DNA of 26,188 nt from Rhizaria sp. SCN 62-66 (Eukaryota > Rhizaria, unplaced): assembly GCA_001724265.1 (NCBI GenBank), contig MEDY01000411.1, forward strand, positions 1 to 26,188, in the 5' to 3' direction. A program made the translations under genes and the position numbers. Below the pieces are notes generated by a model. The model ran no database searches. It had not been told where the DNA came from and saw only the letters and a program-made list of their open reading frames with translations. Shown in pieces: positions 1 to 8,216 of this stretch (position 1 is its first letter; the number at the start of each line of letters is the position of its first letter).

Positions 1-1
1 C

Positions 2-154
2 ACCCCCGTCTCCTCCAAGCGCGTCGAGCTCCAGAAGAAGGTTGATGCCGCCCTCATGCCCGCCGTCACCAAGGCTGGCAAGGAGTTCGTCTCCTACCTC
101 GGCGCCCACTTCCGTCTCTCCAAGGCTCAGTTCCCCCACGCCATGAAGTTCTAA
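2..154 (+). CDS. RPL6: 60S ribosomal protein L6 (eL6), C-terminal end only
   Basis: This is the last 50 codons of a gene whose 5' part lies before the window. It ends in TAA at 152-154. The peptide contains KRVELQKKVDAAL, then VSYLGAHFRLSKAQFPHAMKF as its final residues. This lines up with the C-terminus of yeast and human eL6, where a conserved 'R-x-E-x-Q-K-x-V-D-x-A-L' stretch is followed by a 'YL-x-x-x-F-x-L' strand and a final P-H-x-x-x-F. eL6 is a eukaryote-specific protein of the large ribosomal subunit that binds expansion segments of 25/28S rRNA. Codon use is strongly biased to C-ending codons, as expected for a highly expressed gene. Recognition rests on a short tail compared from memory, so a search with the full gene would settle it. 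Confidence 0.82.
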   Translation, partial: TPVSSKRVELQKKVDAALMPAVTKAGKEFVSYLGAHFRLSKAQFPHAMKF

Positions 155-608
155 GTGTGCTTAGGACTGCGAAGCGCTAACCATACAAAGTCAATTTCCC
201 TTCCACAAACTATACATCTGCACTCGCTCCTCTCCACGATATTTTCTTCTTGACCCTATTCTGCAACGTCTCTCTGCTCTAAACCGCTCTCTTCGTTCTT
301 TTCCTGTCATTGGTCCTGTCATTGGTGTTCGCCCGCTCTCGCTCGTCCAGTACGTCGGTCCGGGGGCAATCGGAGTGAGAAACGAACAGCTTCTAAAAGT
401 CGTATGATCTTTCTCCATAGTCCGTTGTTCGGGATATATGTTGAGTTTTCTGAATAAATGGTTCGTGGTTTTTCGATTGTCTTTGCCACATCTCTCCAAT
501 ATGCTCACAACCTCCTATACTCGTCTCATTCGAAGGCGTATCGCCCCAAGCTGAGCCACCACACCGCTCGCGCCTCTCTGAACTTCGACAACACTGCTGC
601 TTGCGCAT
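155..608. other. Intergenic region, eL6 3' UTR and coiled-coil gene promoter
   Basis: About 450 bases without a supported gene. An AATAAA hexamer lies at 453-458, roughly 300 bases after the eL6 stop, and could be its poly(A) signal. The region 200-360 is pyrimidine-rich with many CTCT and TTCTT tracts. Short open frames here run in several frames and look fortuitous. A TGA at 579-581 lies in frame upstream of the next gene's ATG. Confidence 0.5.
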
Positions 609-3600
609 ATGTCGAGCCACGGCCCGCCCGCGCCACCCGGCGCGCACTCCGCACCTGGCCGGGCCTCTGGCCCCCAACAGCCTCCACAGCAGTATTTGCA
701 TCAACAGCAGATGTATCAGCAGCACACCGACTCCGCCGCCTCCGCGGCCGAAGGCACAGCGCGCTTCCGCGAGCTCAACCAGCTGCGCGCGCAGCTTAAG
801 GACTCTGAGGCGCGCCGCGAAGCCGCCGATTCGCGGCTGGCGCGCGCGCTGGGCCGCGCCGAGGCCGCCGAGGCCGAGCTGCAGCGCGCGCAGGCCTCTG
901 ACGCCGCGCCCGCCGCCGGCGCCGGGGACACCGCCGCCTCGCAGGACCTCGGTGGCGGTCTGACCTACCCGGGCGCCAACGGCGGCGCCGAGCAGACGGG
1001 GCTGCTCTTCCCCGCGACGGGCCTCCCCGCCGCAGCCGCGACCGCTGCGCTGACCTCGAGCAGTCTCTCCGCCAACGCCAACGGCGCCGGCGCCGGCGCT
1101 GGCGCGAACGCGCGTCTGTTAGACCCCGAGCTGTTTGTGTTGCAGCAACAGAACCACTCCCTGCGCGACCGCGTGCTGTCCCTCTCGGCGGCGCTCTCTG
1201 CGGCCGAGGCGGACCGCGCGGCCCTCGAAGCGCGCGCCGAGGGCGACAGTGAAGAGCTTGCCCTCACGCGCAAGCAAGTCCACGCGCTGTCGGTCCAGGT
1301 CGAGCGGCTGCGCGTGCTCTCCGCGCAGCACAGCGCCGCGCACGCGGGCGTTGAGGCCGAGGCCGCGCGGTGGCAGCGCGAGGCCGCGGCGGCGCGCGAG
1401 GAAGCCCTGGTGCACAAAACGCAGGCCGCGCGCGCGCAGCAGGACGCCGCCGCGTGGGCCGGACTTAAGGCCGCTAACGCCGACGCGCAGGGCGCCGTCG
1501 CGGCGCTGCGCGCGCAGCTGCTGGCGGCGACGGACGAAGCGACGGCGCGACAGCACGCGCTGCAAGGCCAGCTGCAGCAGTCGCGACAGTTCCTCGCAGA
1601 GCTACGGCTCGAGCACCAACGCGCCGCAGAGCAGGCCGCGGCCGAGACCGCCGCCGCGCGGGCCGCGCGCGCCGCCGGGGAAGCGGCGCTGCGGCAGGAG
1701 CTGGAGCTTTCGCGCGCTCGCAGCGAGGCCGAGGTGGCCGCGCTGCAGGAGGAGCACACCGAGACGGTCCAGGCGTTCCGCGCTCAGTTCCGGCAGTACC
1801 GTGAGGCTGTCGAAGCCGTGTTCGCGGCCGAGGCGCGCGGGTTTGAGCAGCGTTTCAAGGGTCAGGCCAAGGCGCACGAGGCTGAGATCGCGCACCTCGT
1901 TCGCGCCAAGGACCACAGCTTCAACCTCATGGCTGCCGCCAAAGACGCCAAGGTGGTTTCGCTGCTGGACGGGACCAACTTCCAGCGCGTGGTGCTGAGC
2001 CATCAGGTTGAGCTCGAGGCGGCGCGGCAGGCGCACGAGCAGCAGCTCGCGCTGCTGCGCTCGCAGCTACAGTCTGAGCACAAGCAGGCCGTGTACGGGC
2101 TCAAGAAGCACGTCTCCGCGCTCAACCTGGACCTGGACCAGGCCAAGTCGGAGCTGGCCGTTGCGGCGCAGCAGACGGAGGCGGCACACGCGGCGCTGCG
2201 GCGCGCGCGGCGTGCGCAGGCGGCGCAGCAGCAGCAGCTGCGCGACTCCGTGCGCGAACTCACTGCCGAGCTCGCCGCCAACGAGGCGCTGCGCGCGGCG
2301 GCCGGCGAGGAGCGCGAGGCGCTGCGGCACAAGCTGCTGCGCGCGCGGCTGCTGGCCGAGGGCCGCGGCGACGGCAGCGCGGACGTCTCGGTTGCCATCG
2401 CCCAGCTGCAGCGCCGCGCCGCCCAGCTGCAGGAGGAAACGGCCACGCAGGCGACCGCCGTCGCGGCACTGGTTGCGGACAAGGCGGCGGCGGAGAAGCG
2501 GCTCGAGCGCACCGAGGCCGCGCGCGCCGCCGCCGAGGCCGCTGTTGCGCGGCTGACGCAGGACCACACCGCGCTGCTGCGCGCGCTTGAGAGCGTGCTC
2601 GCGGCGCGGCTCGCGGGCGGCCTCGCCGCTGCACAGAAAGCCGGGCTCGGGAAGGGCGACGCGCTCGCGGACACGCTGCCCGCCAAGAACAACAACGCCG
2701 ACACTACCGCAGCAGCTGCGGCGGCTGTGGCTGCGATGAACGGTAACGGCGCGGGTGACGCTGCCGGCGGCGACTTCTCTGAGTTGTTGTCGATTGTCCG
2801 GCAGGCGATGCGCGGGCTCAGCGCCGCCGGCCGTTTGGGCGGTATCATGCCGTCGGTTGCAGGCTCGGGCGCTAGAGGCGCTGGCGACCGCGACGACGAG
2901 GACGGCGATGAACAGGGACATGAGGAGGAGGAAGGCGGAGAGAGCGAGCTGGCTCAAACCAAGCGCTCTCCTGCTGTCGCGGCCTTTGTTCCTGTTGCTG
3001 TTGCTGTTGGCGGTGGCAGCGCTGCTGCTTCTAGAGCGGCGAACACGAACAAGTCTTCTTCTGCTGCCACTGTTGCTGCTGCCGCGCGTGGCCGTGACCG
3101 TGACAGTCAAACCGCGGCGAACAACAAGCGCGTGGCGGCGCTGGCCGGCGGCGCACATGGACTGGCCCCCGTCATCATCGCAGCGGAAGCCAGCGGCTTC
3201 ACCGTCACAAGCAACAACTCCACTGCGAACGCCAACGCCAATGCCAGCGCGAATACGCGAAATGCGAGCAGCGGCTCGATCAGCGACTCTGCGGCCTCGC
3301 TCGCGCTGAACGCTGACCTGGCGGCCGGATTCAAGCAGCTGGCCGCCTTCAAGGCCGGATCACGCGAGCTGCTCCGCAGTCTGCGCCTGGACCAGTTCTC
3401 GCCCAACACTGTCACGCTGCCATCCGACGGCCGCAACGGCGGCGCGGGCGCCAGTGCCGATCTCGCCGCGGGTGGCGGCTCTGCCGCTGCGGGGGGCTCT
3501 GTGGGCGGGAGGTCTGCCGCGGCTGCGGAGGCCGAGGCGGAGGCGCTGGTGCGGAAGACGCTGCGGCAGTTCGGCGTCGGCGTTGCGAAGGGCGAAATCC

Positions 3601-4574
3601 GCCATGGCAATCCCCTGCCTGTCGCTAAAGTCAGCAGCAGCGCGGGCACGCGCACGAGCAGCCGCGTTGGCACAGCCGCCGCCGCCGCCGCCGCAGGGGA
3701 CGTTGACGCTGACGCTGACGGCAACGAGGCCGATAGCGGCGACGCTCTGAGCTTTGTGATGAGTGGCGTGACCGTGCGCGACCACACTGATGGCTCGCTG
3801 CCGCCGGAGACTGCTGACGGCCGCGATGACGGCACTCAGTCGCTGTCGCGGCCGGGTACTCAGTCGCAATCGGAGTCACGCTCGCAGGCTCAGACTAAGA
3901 AGGCAGAACCTGCTTCTGGCAGCATCAGCGGCCGCGTCCGTCTTAACAACAGTAACAGCAACGCCAACTTGAGCGCAAACGCTTCGAACGCTCTTGCACC
4001 TTCCTCGTCTTCGTCATCTCTGCTCTCTGGCCTCAGCCTCACTCTCACTGGCCAGTCCGGTGCACAGCAGCAGCAGCAGCAGCGCGGCGTTATGGGCCCG
4101 CCCGCGTCTGCCGCGCCCGCGCCCGTGCCGGGTCACGGAACCGCAATGCGGGGCGGGAAGCTGCGGCTGCCCGTGCCGCCGGCCGCCGGCGCCGCTGCCG
4201 GCTCGGCGGGCGCGCGTGCCGGCGCTGGCGCGGCGAGCATGGCGCCGTCGCCGCTGAAGCTAAGCCGCCAGCATGTGGCAGTGAACAAACATGCCACGGC
4301 TCAAAGCCAGAGTCAGAGCAGCGCGCAGAGTCAGCAGCAGGCCGGTGGCGCGAGCCCGAGCGCGCACACAGGCTACTTGTCGGTTTTCGACGCTGATGAC
4401 GGCGCGCTCAACAGTGTCAGCAACAACAGCAACGGCAACACTGTTGGCACTGGGCTGCCTGTGGCTACGGTCGATGACGACGCTGCTGACAGCGACAACG
4501 ACGATAAAGGCAATAGCACCGGGCTTGTTCCAGGTGGAGAGGCGACCTGGCTTGACGAGGCTGGGGACTTGTAA
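609..4574 (+). CDS. Large coiled-coil protein with low-complexity C-terminal half
   Basis: A single open frame of 1321 residues, starting at the first ATG after an in-frame TGA (579-581) and ending in TAA. I do not recognise the family. Residues 1-45 are Pro/Gln-rich. Residues about 50-100 and about 170-670 form long Ala/Glu/Arg/Gln-rich heptad-like coiled coil, with a less repetitive segment near FNLMAAAKDAKVVSLLDGTN (nt 1920-1980). The remainder is low complexity: poly-Ala, Asn/Ser runs, a poly-Gln run at nt 4067-4083 and an acidic tail. Two short ordered islands stand out, SRELLRSLRLDQFSPNTVTL (about residue 918) and ALVRKTLRQFGVGVAKGEIR (about residue 980). No signal peptide or membrane segment is visible. 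A structural, cytoskeletal or centrosomal scaffold is possible but not shown. The frame has no in-frame TAG. Composition and length make it a secure coding region. Confidence 0.85.
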   Translation: MSSHGPPAPPGAHSAPGRASGPQQPPQQYLHQQQMYQQHTDSAASAAEGTARFRELNQLRAQLKDSEARREAADSRLARALGRAEAAEAELQRAQASDAAPAAGAGDTAASQDLGGGLTYPGANGGAEQTGLLFPATGLPAAAATAALTSSSLSANANGAGAGAGANARLLDPELFVLQQQNHSLRDRVLSLSAALSAAEADRAALEARAEGDSEELALTRKQVHALSVQVERLRVLSAQHSAAHAGVEAEAARWQREAAAAREEALVHKTQAARAQQDAAAWAGLKAANADAQGAVAALRAQLLAATDEATARQHALQGQLQQSRQFLAELRLEHQRAAEQAAAETAAARAARAAGEAALRQELELSRARSEAEVAALQEEHTETVQAFRAQFRQYREAVEAVFAAEARGFEQRFKGQAKAHEAEIAHLVRAKDHSFNLMAAAKDAKVVSLLDGTNFQRVVLSHQVELEAARQAHEQQLALLRSQLQSEHKQAVYGLKKHVSALNLDLDQAKSELAVAAQQTEAAHAALRRARRAQAAQQQQLRDSVRELTAELAANEALRAAAGEEREALRHKLLRARLLAEGRGDGSADVSVAIAQLQRRAAQLQEETATQATAVAALVADKAAAEKRLERTEAARAAAEAAVARLTQDHTALLRALESVLAARLAGGLAAAQKAGLGKGDALADTLPAKNNNADTTAAAAAAVAAMNGNGAGDAAGGDFSELLSIVRQAMRGLSAAGRLGGIMPSVAGSGARGAGDRDDEDGDEQGHEEEEGGESELAQTKRSPAVAAFVPVAVAVGGGSAAASRAANTNKSSSAATVAAAARGRDRDSQTAANNKRVAALAGGAHGLAPVIIAAEASGFTVTSNNSTANANANASANTRNASSGSISDSAASLALNADLAAGFKQLAAFKAGSRELLRSLRLDQFSPNTVTLPSDGRNGGAGASADLAAGGGSAAAGGSVGGRSAAAAEAEAEALVRKTLRQFGVGVAKGEIRHGNPLPVAKVSSSAGTRTSSRVGTAAAAAAAGDVDADADGNEADSGDALSFVMSGVTVRDHTDGSLPPETADGRDDGTQSLSRPGTQSQSESRSQAQTKKAEPASGSISGRVRLNNSNSNANLSANASNALAPSSSSSSLLSGLSLTLTGQSGAQQQQQQRGVMGPPASAAPAPVPGHGTAMRGGKLRLPVPPAAGAAAGSAGARAGAGAASMAPSPLKLSRQHVAVNKHATAQSQSQSSAQSQQQAGGASPSAHTGYLSVFDADDGALNSVSNNSNGNTVGTGLPVATVDDDAADSDNDDKGNSTGLVPGGEATWLDEAGDL

Positions 4575-4655
4575 GTGAAAGAACTCTTAACGGCGAAGTA
4601 ACACCTTCTCGACTAAAGCGATAATGATACCTAGATAATAATGAATACCAAAGGC

Positions 4656-4661
4656 AATAAA
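4656..4661 (+). promoter_or_regulatory. Polyadenylation signal AATAAA of the coiled-coil gene
   Basis: Canonical AATAAA hexamer about 82 bases after the TAA stop, in AT-rich DNA. The position is typical for eukaryotic 3' end formation; no transcript evidence is available here. Confidence 0.55.
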
Positions 4662-4683
4662 GAATATTAAATTAGAACAGTAG

Positions 4684-4702
4684 ATACGTATGTCATACGT
4701 AT
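4684..4702. repeat. 19-bp perfect palindrome
   Basis: Reads ATACGTATG-T-CATACGTAT: two perfect 9-base inverted arms around a single base. It sits 23 bases after the AATAAA signal, between two convergent genes. It could be a 3' end structure or a binding site for a dimeric protein, or chance in AT-rich DNA. Confidence 0.5.
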
Positions 4703-5029
4703 ATTTTGCATTGTGGTTACTTTATTTTGCTTAGAATCGCCATTCCGGGTCACTCACTTACAGAGTCGAAGGCTGTGACGGTGAAAAGCCCCAACGAGCA
4801 AAATAGCAATGCAAACCATCTTTTTTCGAAATAAAATTCAAACTACGTGTTAATTTCGCTTTTTGATTTTTGATTTTTGCATTTTTACGCAATATATTGT
4901 TTTTCATACTTTGATTCTGCTTTTCTTCTTAAAAAATATGACGCGCTCAAACATCTGTCTCCTTCTTCACAAGAAGCTCACACCATGAGAAATCACACTC
5001 TGACCGTCAACAACAAGCGAGCCTGTACT

Positions 5030-6082
5030 TTACTGCTTGCCCTGAGCGGAGGAGCGGCGCGCGCGGTTTGTGGCAATGCCCTCGCCCTCCCGCGCGTCGC
5101 CCTCGTTGCAGTGCTCGCCGGCGGTGGCGTCGCCAGTGCACTCTTTCTTGCTGCCGCTGCTCTTGTTCGTGTTGGTCGTGTTGGTGCAGGCCTTCTTGCT
5201 GCCGCTCTTGGTGTTGCCGCCGTCGGCATTGGCGCAGACCGCGGGCGCCTCGTTCTCAGCACTGTCGTTGGACATCTCGGCAGCGCCGCGCTTGTGCTGA
5301 GTCGCGGTCTTGCCGCCGCTGCTCTTGTTGCCACTGCTCTTATTGCCCCCGCTGCCGTGGAGGATTTTCTCGTCGCCCGCATGCTCGCCCTCCTTGCTGT
5401 GCTGCTGGTGAGTGGTGGTGGCGGTCGACTCCTCCTCGTTGGTGTTCTGCGACAGCGCGCTGTTGATGGCATCCTTGATGCTCTCCACGGGCGCGCTGTG
5501 TGCGATCGCGCTCGCCGCGTTGGACGCCGCAGTCGAAATCGACTCGGCGGCCTGGCTCAGCGCCGCGCCCGCCGCCGACGCCATGTTGGACGCCGTCTCC
5601 GCGATGCCGTGGGCTGTCTCGGCCAGCTTCTCGCTGACGGACTCGCCCTCGGCGTGCGCGGCCTGCGCTAGGGACTGCGTCTGGCTGTGGGTGGCCTGAT
5701 GCCCGTGGGTTTGCTGACTGTGGGCAGTCGCCGTCGCGTTGATGTTGTGATGCGCCGCGGTGGTGTGCTTCGACTCGGACGGATTCTTGATCACACCGGT
5801 CTCGCCCGCCGTGTCGAGGCCCTTAGCGGCGTCGGCGGCGTCGTGCATCGCCTCCTTGAGCTTTGCCGCGGGCGTGTCGGACGGCGTCTTGATCGCGTCC
5901 GAGTGCACGTTTACCGTCTCCGTGATTTCGTCCTTGTTGACGTGAGTAGCCGTGTGGTGGGCCTCGTCCTTGGCATCCTCCATCGAGCGCGAGATCGGCG
6001 CCTTAGCGGTGTGGGTCGCGGACTGCGCGGTGTGGGGCGCCGCGGTATCAGTCTTGGGGGTCTTGTGGATTGCGTCACTCAT
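5030..6082 (-). CDS. Ala/His/Thr-rich disordered protein, LEA-like
   Basis: A 350-residue hydrophilic protein starting at MSDAIHKTPK and ending in TAA. It is almost free of aromatic and large hydrophobic residues. Residues about 71-90 and 135-210 are Ala-rich and of amphipathic helix type (for example EKLAETAHGIAETASNMASA), resembling the loose 11-residue pattern of group 3 late-embryogenesis-abundant proteins. His occurs often in residues 1-135. The C-terminal third is Gly/Asn/Lys/Ser-rich with duplicated blocks (NKSSG twice, SGSKKxCT twice) and four Cys. LEA-type proteins protect cells in drying or salt stress, but resemblance here is compositional, so function is inferred weakly. It has no signal peptide and no membrane segment. 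It runs divergently from RanBP1 across about 760 bases. Confidence 0.72.
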   Translation of the reverse strand: MSDAIHKTPKTDTAAPHTAQSATHTAKAPISRSMEDAKDEAHHTATHVNKDEITETVNVHSDAIKTPSDTPAAKLKEAMHDAADAAKGLDTAGETGVIKNPSESKHTTAAHHNINATATAHSQQTHGHQATHSQTQSLAQAAHAEGESVSEKLAETAHGIAETASNMASAAGAALSQAAESISTAASNAASAIAHSAPVESIKDAINSALSQNTNEEESTATTTHQQHSKEGEHAGDEKILHGSGGNKSSGNKSSGGKTATQHKRGAAEMSNDSAENEAPAVCANADGGNTKSGSKKACTNTTNTNKSSGSKKECTGDATAGEHCNEGDAREGEGIATNRARRSSAQGKQ

Positions 6083-6842
6083 TGGAGAGTTGAGCTGAGA
6101 CGATTATGTGGGGCGCAGGAAAGCGAAAGAGCGGCATGAACACGAAAAGGGAAGAGTGGGAGCAAGTGAGTCAAGGTCAGATTACGCAAGCAAAGCGTGG
6201 CTTACAAGTAAAAGACGCCCACTTCCAGTTATTGCAACACATGAAATACTTGAAGTTGCAGATCTATTTTCAACAGCGAGCTAATAGAGTGTCAGGTCGA
6301 GAGAGGGATTGAAGTTTGACATGCTGAGCTGGAAGCTGGGCAGTTCAGCAGCCCGATCAAAGCGCAGCATAGAGCCATTGTTCAAGTGAAATCAAATTAA
6401 AATCAATTCAAATACAGCACTAAATAGTTTAAACATGCAATTATATCCAAAAAGAATCCGGATATGGCGCAGGGTCGCGTTTGCAGAGTTGGAATCAAGA
6501 GCGGGAAGCACCCAGCCGCCTCAAAACTCGTTTGTGGTTGGGCAATTAGTTAGGTCGCCAGTGGGGCGATCTGTCTGGAGAGCGAACGGCTGGCAGTCGG
6601 TCGGCCGCACAAACGCCCAGAACGGCTCCGCGCCGGGGGTCGGGAGTCAGAGACTACAATGTCCCGATGCGACCACTGAATAGCGTTAAAAACTTGGTAT
6701 TAAGGCCGATCCGCTTGTGATTTGTATTTTATTTTTCTAGCTTTGTTCTCGCCGCTCACTTGATTCCTGTGTACTCTTCCCCCCGTGCTTGTCTGATACC
6801 CGCCGCCCGCGCCGCTCGTCCCGCGCGCCTCAGCACCGAGTT
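6083..6842. other. Intergenic region, divergent promoters (LEA-like / RanBP1)
   Basis: About 760 bases between two divergently transcribed starts. It has AT-rich patches (6370-6450, 6680-6750) and a GC-rich patch near 6460-6650. An open frame at 6435-6683 has no recognisable content and I treat it as chance. No clear TATA box is evident. GTCTGATACC occurs at 6790-6799, about 53 bases before the RanBP1 ATG. Confidence 0.45.
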
Positions 6843-7698
6843 ATGTCTAGCGAGGCTCCCGTTAACAACGCCCAGGCCGCTGCTGCCGCCGCCGCCGAGG
6901 AGACGTGCACCGCCGAGTTTGCCACCAAGGTGAACCTCTCCCTCGTCGAGGTCGACGACGGCGAGAAGGATGAGGAGGTCATCCACGCCGACCGCTGCGC
7001 GCTCTACCGCTTCGACGACGAGAGCAAGGAGTGGAAGGAGCGCGCCAAGGGCGATGTTCAGCTCATGAAGCACAAGACCACCGGCAAGTGCCGTGTCGTT
7101 ATGCGCCAGGAGAAGACCTTCAAGCTCCGCCTCAACCACTTCGTCCCCGATGAGGCTCTCAAGCCCAACCCCGGCTCCGACAAGGCCTGGTACGTCTCCC
7201 CTCTATTCGATCAACAAGATATCTCAATTAATTATCGTCAAGACACCTTCTAATTCACACATCACTTCATTTTTATCGCAATGCACTCACATCTTCTACT
7301 TTATTCTTCTCTTTTCCCGCTCACCTATGACCCCTTCTCGTGTTGTTGCTGCTTTGCTCCGCTCTGATCGCACACACACACATAGGACCTGGCGCTGCTC
7401 CGACTCCGTGACGGACTCCGGCGAGCCTGAGGTGTACTCGTTCGCGGTCCGCTTCCGCACCCCCGGCGACGCGCATAACTTCAAGACCAAGTGGGACGAG
7501 GCCCGCCAGCGCAACGTGTGCATCCACAACGATACCAAGTTCGACGAGAGCACCGTCGTCGTCATCGCCAAGAAGGAGGAGGCCGCCAAGCCCACCGAGG
7601 CTGCCAAGCCCGCCGAGGCCGCCGCTGACGCCAAGAAGGAGGAGCCTAAGAAGGAGGAGGAGCCTAAGAAGGAGGAGGCCGCCGCTAAGGCCGAGTAA
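6843..7698 (+). CDS. RANBP1: Ran-binding protein 1 (one intron)
   Basis: Join 6843-7189 with 7386-7698, giving 219 residues and a TAA stop; human RanBP1 is about 200. The Ran-binding domain (about residues 25-160) is clear: CALYRFDDESKEWKERAKGD matches the family signature with E63-W64-K65-E66-R67, followed by GDVQLMKHK, a CRVVMRQEKTFKL strand and the loop NPGSDKAW. Splicing joins W116 to TWRCSD and continues into VYSFAVRFRTPGDAHNFKTK, exactly as in the family. The tail is a Lys/Glu/Ala-rich disordered repeat (KKEEPKKEEE). RanBP1 binds Ran-GTP, helps RanGAP stimulate hydrolysis, and releases Ran from exportin complexes in the cytoplasm. The frame is open upstream to 6789, but 6843 is the first ATG. 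Highly expressed-type codon bias. Confidence 0.95.
7190..7385 (+). other. Intron of RanBP1 (196 bp, phase 2)
   Basis: Donor GTACGT, acceptor ATAG after a short CA repeat rather than a pyrimidine tract. A GCTCAC motif (branch-point-like A at 7323) lies 62 bases before the acceptor. Removal restores the Ran-binding domain across the DKAW-TW junction, which makes the boundaries secure. Confidence 0.93.
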
Positions 7699-8216
7699 GC
7701 GCGCTTACCAATGCACTCTCTTTCTCTCTCACTCGATTCTCTCTATCTCTCAATCGCCCTGTTGCCCCACTGTCGCCTATCGCTGCGCCAGTCGTGGGCG
7801 CCACCTGCGGGGGCTGAGACGGGTTGACCGGTAGCGGCCACTGTTGTTTCTCTGTTGATCACTGTATTTGCTATGCCGTACCTGTTGACAGCACCCACAA
7901 AATCTTACATACTACACTTCTAGGACAAACAAAACGTCGCTTTTTTGTATGCTTCGTGAAATGTCACACTACATAATACAGTCTTGTTTCTATATCACAC
8001 AATCCTTCATCCCTTATATATCTGAATAGTCTTGTCAACACGGTTGCTCTCTGTGTGTCAGTTCAGATCCAAGTTCCCGCGCATTTGCGCTCACCTTTAG
8101 CACAAGATTTTCCACATGTAGAGTCCGTTGTTCGAAATGCCACTCTGCGCTACGAATTGAAGAGTTAGGTGTCTGATACCTTTTCAAATTATATTTTCCT
8201 CTCATTGCATGTAGAC
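7699..8216. other. Intergenic region, RanBP1 3' UTR and POLD3 promoter
   Basis: About 520 bases without a gene. CT-rich repeats lie at 7716-7755, then AT-rich DNA from 7900. No canonical AATAAA is seen. GTCTGATACC occurs at 8170-8179, about 47 bases before the next ATG. An upstream ATG followed at once by TAG lies at 8209-8214, just before the POLD3 start. Confidence 0.45.

Larger units (their letters stand above)
4575..5029. other. Intergenic region between convergent genes
   Basis: An AT-rich stretch between the ends of the coiled-coil gene (+) and the LEA-like gene (-). It holds a good AATAAA poly(A) signal for the + gene at 4656-4661. On the minus strand, AATAAA at 4726-4721 could serve the other gene. 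There is a perfect 9+1+9 palindrome at 4684-4702 and a T-rich low-complexity run near 4855-4885. I see no gene. Confidence 0.5.

Noticed and set aside
458-963. Open frames overlapping the start of the coiled-coil gene.
   Set aside because: They lie in other frames of GC-rich DNA and end within the gene. The 1321-residue frame has the coherent heptad-type composition.
419-8134. Shared 13-mer AGTCCGTTGTTCG at 419-431 and 8122-8134, both upstream of genes.
   Set aside because: Several exact 13-mer matches are expected by chance in 26 kb on two strands, and the distances to the start codons differ (about 180 and 85 bases).
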